From contig NZ_CP017080.1 of NCBI RefSeq assembly GCF_001645685.2, forward strand, positions 4,641,051 through 4,705,050: a stretch of 64,000 nt of DNA. The letters are read 5' to 3'. The DNA is from Peribacillus muralis. Lineage in GTDB: Bacteria > Bacillota > Bacilli > Bacillales > DSM-1321. Positions 54,743-64,000 of the stretch are shown in pieces (positions within the stretch are counted from its first letter, which is position 1; every line of letters begins with the position of its first letter). Position numbers and translations under genes: made by a program. The notes under the pieces were generated by a model. That model was not told the origin of the DNA and did not search any database. It saw only the letters and a list, made by a program, of their open reading frames with translations.

Positions 54743-55750
54743 TTAAAAAAGGCTGACGATTTCTTTTATGATTGCCGTCAAGAATATATTGGCTAATGCA
54801 ACTGGGAGCAGCACCTTCCAACCGAACTCCATTAGTTGATCGGCCCTTACCCGCGGGAAGGTTACCCGAATCCAAACCAATAGATAGAACACCGCACTGA
54901 ACTTGAGACCGAACCAAATGGCCGCCGGAATAAAATCCAAAAACGGAATAGAATTCCATCCTCCTAAAAATAATACAGTGGTTAACGTAGCCATTGCAAA
55001 CATATACACATATTCCGATAGCATAAAGAAGGCCCAGCGAAATCCAGAATATTCAACATGATACCCTGCTACAAGTTCGGATTCCGCTTCCGGAAGGTCA
55101 AATGGGACCCTATTCAGTTCAGCCACCGACGCAATCATGAAGATGATAAAAGCAATCGGTTGAAGGAAAATGAACCAAACCTTCTCTTGGACAGCCACTA
55201 TATCATTCAGGTTCAGGCTGCCTGTCAAAAGGACGATTCCCACTAGCGACATCACCAAGGGAATTTCATAAGAAATCATTTGCGCGGCTGCACGCATCCC
55301 GCCAATCAACGAATATTTATTATTGGATGCCCAGCCCGCCGTGACGATCCCGATCGTCGATATGCCCGATATTGCCACATAATACAGCAAGCCCACTCCA
55401 ATATCCGCAAATTGGAAAGCTTCGGTGAACGGCAGGGTGGCAAGGACCATGAAAGCCGGTGCAAAGGCGATCACCGGTGCCAGTATATAAAGGGGCCTGT
55501 CGGCTTTTTTCGGTATCGTATCTTCCTTGATCAGAAGTTTCAAAACATCGGCAACGGTCTGCAAGAGACCCCATTTCCCGCCAATTTGGTTCGGACCGAC
55601 CCGCAGCTGCATGAATCCCATGATTTTTCGTTCCGAGAGGATTCCATAGGTGACAAACCCCAAGACAACGAATAACAGCAGGACCGCCAAACCGAAATAA
55701 ATGCCAAAGTTCAGCAGGCTTGGGGCGGAGTGGAGTAAATCCTTGATCAT
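54743..55750 (-). CDS. nuoH: NADH-quinone oxidoreductase subunit H
   Basis: A 335-residue membrane subunit, about eight helices, forming the quinone chamber with NuoB/D. Conserved RKIMGFMQLRVGPNQIGGKWGLLQ and LNRVPFDLPEAESELVAGYHVEYSG are present. It starts directly after the nuoD stop. Confidence 0.94.
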   Translation of the reverse strand: MIKDLLHSAPSLLNFGIYFGLAVLLLFVVLGFVTYGILSERKIMGFMQLRVGPNQIGGKWGLLQTVADVLKLLIKEDTIPKKADRPLYILAPVIAFAPAFMVLATLPFTEAFQFADIGVGLLYYVAISGISTIGIVTAGWASNNKYSLIGGMRAAAQMISYEIPLVMSLVGIVLLTGSLNLNDIVAVQEKVWFIFLQPIAFIIFMIASVAELNRVPFDLPEAESELVAGYHVEYSGFRWAFFMLSEYVYMFAMATLTTVLFLGGWNSIPFLDFIPAAIWFGLKFSAVFYLLVWIRVTFPRVRADQLMEFGWKVLLPVALANIFLTAIIKEIVSLF

Positions 55751-56848
55751 TTATCCATCCACCTCCCCTAAAACGATATCGATGGCTCCTAATATCGTTA
55801 TTAAGTTCGCCATATTTTCCCCTTGCAATAATTTGGGCAGAATTTGCAGATTATAAAATGAAGGCCTGCGAAACTTCAAGCGATACGGCTCCTTTTTCCC
55901 TTCACTCGCAATATAACAGCCGATTTCCCCTCTTGGTGATTCAATTCGTACGAAGGCTTCACCCTTTGGAACCTTTATGATTTTCGGCACCTTGGCAAGG
56001 ACCGGCCCTTCTGGAAATTGCTCAACTGCCTGCTCGAGAATTTTCAATGATTCTTCGATTTCCTCCATTCTGCAGTGATACCGTGAAAAGGCATCACCCT
56101 CTTCATGGGTGGGAACATTAAAGGTGAACCGGTCATAAATGGAATATGGTTCGTTTTTCCGCAAATCCCACTTGACCCCCGTACATCTTAAGTTGGCACC
56201 GCTAAGCGAATACTGCAGCGCTTCATCTTTTGTATAAATCCCTACCCCTTTCACCCGATTCACGAAGATTTCATTCCCAGTCACAAGCTCATGGTAACCG
56301 GCAAGCTGCTCCCTCATATAAGGAACAAACTCGGCAACCTTTTCAATCCAGCCTTCGGGTGCATCCCATTTCACACCACCCACTCGCATATAATTGAATG
56401 TTAGCCGTGCCCCTGACAATTCCGTCAACATATTAACGATCATTTCGCGCTCACGGAAGGCGTATAAAAAGGGACTCGTAGCTCCTATATCAAGCAAGTA
56501 TGTTCCCCACCAGACAAGGTGGCTCGCCACTCTGCCTAGCTCCATGGCAATCACCCGCAAATATTCAGCCCTATCCGGAACTTCCAACCCCATCATTGTT
56601 TCAACAGCATGGCAGAGCACATAATTATTTGTCATGGCCGCCAGATAATCAAGCCGATCGGTATATGGAATGATTTGTGTATATTGCAGGTTTTCCGCCA
56701 GTTTTTCCGTGCCCCGATGCAAGTAACCGATAACAGGGGTGGCCTCTTTTATAATTTCGCCATCAATTTTGATGACAAGCCTAAATACACCATGCGTACT
56801 CGGATGCTGAGGCCCGACATTGAGAAGCATTTCTTCCGTCCTTAACAT
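55751..56848 (-). CDS. nuoD: NADH-quinone oxidoreductase subunit D
   Basis: A 365-residue peripheral-arm subunit that lines the quinone site. It starts MLRTEEMLLNVGPQHPSTHGVFR, the usual quinone-site N-terminus with His residues, and ends FRRPSFYNLQILPKLLQGENMANLITILGAIDIVLGEVDG-like. It is slightly shorter than E. coli-type NuoD proteins and separate from NuoC. Six bases separate it from nuoC. Confidence 0.93.
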   Translation of the reverse strand: MLRTEEMLLNVGPQHPSTHGVFRLVIKIDGEIIKEATPVIGYLHRGTEKLAENLQYTQIIPYTDRLDYLAAMTNNYVLCHAVETMMGLEVPDRAEYLRVIAMELGRVASHLVWWGTYLLDIGATSPFLYAFREREMIVNMLTELSGARLTFNYMRVGGVKWDAPEGWIEKVAEFVPYMREQLAGYHELVTGNEIFVNRVKGVGIYTKDEALQYSLSGANLRCTGVKWDLRKNEPYSIYDRFTFNVPTHEEGDAFSRYHCRMEEIEESLKILEQAVEQFPEGPVLAKVPKIIKVPKGEAFVRIESPRGEIGCYIASEGKKEPYRLKFRRPSFYNLQILPKLLQGENMANLITILGAIDIVLGEVDG

Positions 56849-56853
56849 TGGGA

Positions 56854-57861
56854 TTACACCTCCACATCATAAGGCTGATAATCTTTTCTAAGCGGATACC
56901 CTTTCCAATCATCACCAAGTAAAATCCGCTTTAAATCAGGGTGCTCAATAAAATCGATGCCTAATAAATCATACGCCTCACATTCCGGCCAATTGGCCCC
57001 GCTCCATAATGGGACAAGCGATGGAATGGCAGGAGCATCTCTATCCAGCTTCACCTTAAGGGCAATTGACTGGTTCATTTCGAATGAGTGCAAGTGTACA
57101 TAGATTTCCATATGGGTTTCAAAATCGGTGCCGTGAAGTTCCGATAAGTACGAAAAGTTAAGCCGTTCATCATAACGCAGGAGCTTAGCTATCGAGTAGT
57201 ATGTATTAGGATTCGCCACTATTGTAGGTACATCCTTTGATAGCTTATTAATATAGTGGTCTATTAGTGCATCTTGTCCTACATGCTTTTCAATAGCGGA
57301 AACAATTTGATTGAGTTTGGGCTGGTTTGGGGATGGTTCATTCTTTGTGTCATCTTTCGTCTTTTCCTCCGCTCCGGCTCTAGTCTTGGCAGCGGCGGCT
57401 GCCTTCGCCTTCGCAGCTGCAATGGCCTTAGCCTTCTCTTGCTCAGAGTCTCCATCACTACCTGCAGATTTTTGCTTTCGCGCGAGCGCGGCCGCCTTTG
57501 CCTTTGCTGCTGCCGCTGCCTTTTGCTTCGCTAGGTCCTGTTCCTCTGGCGACGTCTCCGTCCCTTCCTCCTTCGCCCGCTTTCGCGCGAGCGCGGCTGC
57601 CTTTGCCTTTGCCGCTGCCTTTTGCTTCGCTAGGTCCTGTTCCTCTGGCGACGTCTCCGTCCCTTCCTCCTTCGCCTGCTTTCGGGCTAGCGCGGCTGCC
57701 TTCGCCTTTGCCGCTGCCGCCGCCTTTTGCTTCGCTAGGTCCTGTTCTCCTGGCGACGTCTCCGTCCCTTCCTCCTTCGCCTGCTTTCGCGCGAGTGCGG
57801 CCGCCTTCGCCTTTGCCGCCGCCGCTGCCTTTTGCTTCGCTAGGTCCTGTTCCTCATCCAT
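56854..57861 (-). CDS. nuoC: NADH-quinone oxidoreductase subunit C with N-terminal Ala/Lys repeat extension
   Basis: A 335-residue protein. The NuoC core (30-kDa subunit) covers about residues 185-335 and ends PECEAYDLLGIDFIEHPDLKRILLGDDWKGYPLRKDY-like. Residues 4-131 are four tandem units of 35, 35, 33 and about 25 residues, rich in Ala, Lys and Glu (EQDLAKQKAAA, ALARKQAKEEGTETSP), then more Ala/Lys sequence to about 175. The repeats should form a charged helix outside the complex fold; the role is unknown. The start ATG abuts the nuoB stop. Core function is clear; the extension is unusual in length. Confidence 0.9.
   Translation of the reverse strand: MDEEQDLAKQKAAAAAKAKAAALARKQAKEEGTETSPGEQDLAKQKAAAAAKAKAAALARKQAKEEGTETSPEEQDLAKQKAAAKAKAAALARKRAKEEGTETSPEEQDLAKQKAAAAAKAKAAALARKQKSAGSDGDSEQEKAKAIAAAKAKAAAAAKTRAGAEEKTKDDTKNEPSPNQPKLNQIVSAIEKHVGQDALIDHYINKLSKDVPTIVANPNTYYSIAKLLRYDERLNFSYLSELHGTDFETHMEIYVHLHSFEMNQSIALKVKLDRDAPAIPSLVPLWSGANWPECEAYDLLGIDFIEHPDLKRILLGDDWKGYPLRKDYQPYDVEV
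57469..57852 (-). repeat. Tandem 105/99-bp intragenic repeats in nuoC
   Basis: Four near-identical units encode the NuoC N-terminal extension: two of 105 bp, one of 99 bp (two codons shorter in the Ala tract) and a partial of about 75 bp. The high nucleotide identity suggests recent expansion or homogenisation. Confidence 0.88.
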
Positions 57862-58374
57862 CTATATCACCCGCTTTCCGGTTTTCGCCTCGTAACGGAT
57901 TTTTTCTTTTAATTTGTTGATTCCATATATAAGTGCGGCCGGATTTGGTGGACAACCTGGGATATACACATCGACAGGCACTATTTGGTCCACCCCTTTT
58001 ACAACGGAGTAGGAATTCACATACGGACCACCTGCAGTTGCGCACGAGCCCATCGCAATGACCCATTTAGGTTCAGGCATTTGGTCATATAATCTACTTA
58101 TGATGGGTGCCATTTTTTTCGTTACCGTACCTGAAACGATCATGACGTCAGATTGCCGGGGCGAGGTCCTGAAAAATGAACCGAAGCGATCCAAGTCGTA
58201 ATGCGATGATCCCACACCCATCATTTCAATCGCACAGCACGCTAAACCGAATGTCATTGGCCAGAGTGAGTTGCTCCTCGCCCAGCCCTTAATTTGTTCA
58301 AGCGTTGACAAAAAAATGCTTTGCCGCATCTCTTCCATTTCGGCAGGGGTAAGATCGTCTAATTTCAATTCCAT
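57862..58374 (-). CDS. nuoB: NADH-quinone oxidoreductase subunit B ([4Fe-4S] N2)
   Basis: A 170-residue subunit with the N2 cluster ligands CC (Cys46/47), [11 protein letters not shown] and YIPGCPPNP. It hands electrons to quinone. I use ATG 58374 (MELKLDDL) behind AAGGTG; it overlaps nuoA by 10 bp. Confidence 0.93.
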   Translation of the reverse strand: MELKLDDLTPAEMEEMRQSIFLSTLEQIKGWARSNSLWPMTFGLACCAIEMMGVGSSHYDLDRFGSFFRTSPRQSDVMIVSGTVTKKMAPIISRLYDQMPEPKWVIAMGSCATAGGPYVNSYSVVKGVDQIVPVDVYIPGCPPNPAALIYGINKLKEKIRYEAKTGKRVI

Positions 58375-58739
58375 TTCAACACCTTCTTTTTCCAAGCGTA
58401 GATTAGTCCTAACATCAGGATGATGACGAAAAATAGCATTTCAATAAGTGCAAATAATCCAAGTTCATCATAGGCCACTGCCCACGGGTAGAGAAAGACC
58501 GTCTCTACATCAAAAATGACGAACATCAATCCGAATAAATAATAACGAACATTGAATTGAACCCTTGAATCAGAAAAAGGTTCGATTCCACTTTCATATG
58601 TCGTATATTTCATATCTGTCGGTTTATAAGGCCTAAGCAGCTTGCCAAGAAATAATGCGATAACAGGTAGTAATATGCCGAGACAAAGAAAAACAAATAC
58701 GATTAAGTAATTATTTTGGTACAAATGCAGCTGTCCCAT
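58365..58739 (-). CDS. nuoA: NADH-quinone oxidoreductase subunit A
   Basis: A 124-residue three-helix membrane subunit. The conserved [44 protein letters not shown] loop identifies it. The start is ATG 58739 ([10 protein letters not shown]), six bases after GGGAG. It is the first gene of the eleven-gene nuo operon. The operon lacks nuoE, nuoF and nuoG. Confidence 0.93.
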   Translation of the reverse strand: MGQLHLYQNNYLIVFVFLCLGILLPVIALFLGKLLRPYKPTDMKYTTYESGIEPFSDSRVQFNVRYYLFGLMFVIFDVETVFLYPWAVAYDELGLFALIEMLFFVIILMLGLIYAWKKKVLKWN

Positions 58740-59020
58740 ATTCATCTCCCTTAAGTCAAAAGTTAATGGGTACATATTAAATGTGCTTGTCTTCTTTTTG
58801 TTGGATGCCGTATATAATATTTATGCAGGGTAGAAATCTTTTAGAAGCAACGTGACAGGAGGAGGAGTAAAGTTTAAAAATGTAAGCGTATACATTATAT
58901 CATCATGACTATCAAATGTCGACGAGTCAAGGATTTATATGGAAAATAGTATGTTCCACGATTCGATTCAATTCATCAGGTTTTTTCTAATTCCGACCTT
59001 TCATGACAATAATGAAAAAT
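58740..59020. promoter_or_regulatory. nuo operon upstream region
   Basis: About 280 bp between nuoA and the atp terminator. It is AT-rich, with a TATTAT/TATATA tract near 58813-58822 that could be a minus-strand -10, but I cannot fix a -35. No gene is seen. Confidence 0.35.
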
Positions 59021-59066
59021 AAAAAACACCTGAATGAACCAGACGGGTTCATTCAGGTGTTTTTTA
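59021..59066 (-). terminator. Terminator of the atp operon
   Basis: A perfect 16-bp stem (59025-59040 with 59046-59061) with a 5-nt loop is flanked by A-run and T-run. It is just past atpC and separates atp from nuo. Confidence 0.93.
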
Positions 59067-59074
59067 ATAACAGG

Positions 59075-59497
<423 letters not shown>

Positions 59498-59501
59498 TTA
59501 A

Positions 59502-60920
<1,419 letters not shown>

Positions 60921-60984
60921 TTATAACGACTATCGAGATTATGGACGGCCAAGCTTAGTCCGGGCTGGCCGCCCCTTAATAATT

Positions 60985-61845
<861 letters not shown>

Positions 61846-61882
61846 TCATTCTCACCACCCTTTAAAAATTAGTTAGACCTTA

Positions 61883-63415
<1,533 letters not shown>

Positions 63416-63952
63416 TTAACCTAATAGTTGTTTGCTAAGGCGATCTAACTTACCGCTGATCGTCCCGTCATAAATACGGTTGCCGATTTGGAGCTTCATT
63501 CCGCCAATGATCGTGCTATCCGTAATATTGGTAATGCGTAAATTCCGTTTGCCGATTTTTGCAGCAAAAGCTGAAGACACTGCTTCTGCTTCAGCTTCAG
63601 TTAAAGGATTGACTGTATATACAGTCGCATCCGCAACTGAATTTTCTTCATTAGCTAGTTCAATGAACTCTGCTGCCATGGGAGCCACTTCAGCTGTGCG
63701 ATGACGTTCAACCATAAGCATTACAGTGTCTTGAACGGAAGGTGATATTCCTGCAAAGGCGTTTTTCATCACTTCACGTTTTGCATCGCCAGTCATTTTA
63801 GGATGAGCCAAGAAATTCAAAAGCTCCGTATCCTTCGTGAAAACTTCATGCACTATGCGAAGCTCTTCTTCAAGTTGGTTAATGAGATTTTGCTCTTTCG
63901 CAATTTGGAAAAGAGCTACAGCATAACGTCCTGCTACAGTTATATCGCTCAT
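63416..63952 (-). CDS. atpH: ATP synthase F1 delta subunit
   Basis: A 178-residue peripheral-stalk subunit (AGRYAVALFQIAKEQNLINQLEEEL, and C-terminal NRIYDGTISGKLDRLSKQLLG). It ties F1 to the b-subunit. Its ATG overlaps the atpF stop codon (ATGA). Confidence 0.95.
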   Translation of the reverse strand: MSDITVAGRYAVALFQIAKEQNLINQLEEELRIVHEVFTKDTELLNFLAHPKMTGDAKREVMKNAFAGISPSVQDTVMLMVERHRTAEVAPMAAEFIELANEENSVADATVYTVNPLTEAEAEAVSSAFAAKIGKRNLRITNITDSTIIGGMKLQIGNRIYDGTISGKLDRLSKQLLG

Positions 63953-64000
63953 TTACCTTCTCCTGCCTCTTGAATATATTCATTTACTAATTTTTCTTGA
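63949..64000 (-). CDS. atpF: ATP synthase F0 b subunit, C-terminal end only
   Basis: The last 16 codons plus TGA of a minus-strand gene reaching the window edge, encoding EKLVNEYIQEAGEGK. Position directly before atpH and the overlap with its start make it atpF. The rest lies outside the window. Confidence 0.8.
   Translation of the reverse strand, partial: QEKLVNEYIQEAGEGK

Noticed and set aside
57311..57920. Long plus-strand open frames opposite nuoC
   Set aside because: They are mirror images of the Ala/Lys repeat codons, have no ribosome site, and lie wholly within a conserved gene.

Overview
The window is a chromosomal segment of an endospore-forming, low-to-moderate GC Gram-positive bacterium of the Bacillaceae. 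The evidence is spoIIID, spoIIQ and spoIID, strong AGGAGG-type ribosome binding sites, lipobox lipoproteins, and gene order. From about 36 kb to the end the order ssb, ywpF, fabZ, flhP/flhO, mbl, spoIIID, spoIIQ, vanZ-like, spoIID, murA, ywmB, DUF1146 gene, atp matches Bacillus subtilis as I remember it. An 11-gene nuo cluster sits between the DUF1146 gene and atp, as I recall for the B. cereus group and Peribacillus-like species. I cannot name the species.

1-13.5 kb is a cell-envelope region. It holds a truncated LTA-synthase-family gene, an accessory Sec pair (SLAP-domain protein and secA2), a giant YhgE/Pip-family membrane protein with a long repetitive stalk, a secreted alkaline phosphatase, a SpoIID/LytB-SH3 wall protein and a PBP3-type penicillin-binding protein. 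13.9-18.2 kb is an AT-rich accessory stretch. It carries a divergent CorA-like membrane protein behind a possible attenuator leader, two small orphan genes and a possible small RNA. It also carries what I consider the most interesting locus: a PlcR-type TPR regulator divergent from a 42-residue secreted peptide gene ending in a tandem ELPSVF repeat (a PapR-like pheromone).

18.2-36 kb holds a SWIM/SNF2 helicase pair (ywqB-ywqA), a LysE exporter divergent from a MocR regulator, an intergenic repeat patch, the large extracellular protease Vpr, and a five-gene oligopeptide/dipeptide ABC importer (dppD-F-A-B-C order) with a CodY-box-like site upstream. A peptide importer and secreted protease in the same window as a peptide pheromone locus are biologically compatible, but the functional link is inference.

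36-48.5 kb carries housekeeping and sporulation genes: single-strand DNA binding, fatty-acid synthesis (fabZ), flagellar rod/hook-like proteins, the actin homologue Mbl, mother-cell regulator SpoIIID, engulfment proteins SpoIIQ and SpoIID, and MurA. 48.5-58.7 kb encodes the membrane arm and Q-module of complex I (nuoA, B, C, D, H, I, J, K, L, M, N) without the NADH-oxidising NuoE/F/G module. Its NuoC carries an N-terminal Ala/Lys repeat extension. 59-64 kb carries atpC, D, G, A, H and the 3' end of atpF. Most genes are on the minus strand, and nearly every transcription unit ends in a recognisable intrinsic terminator.
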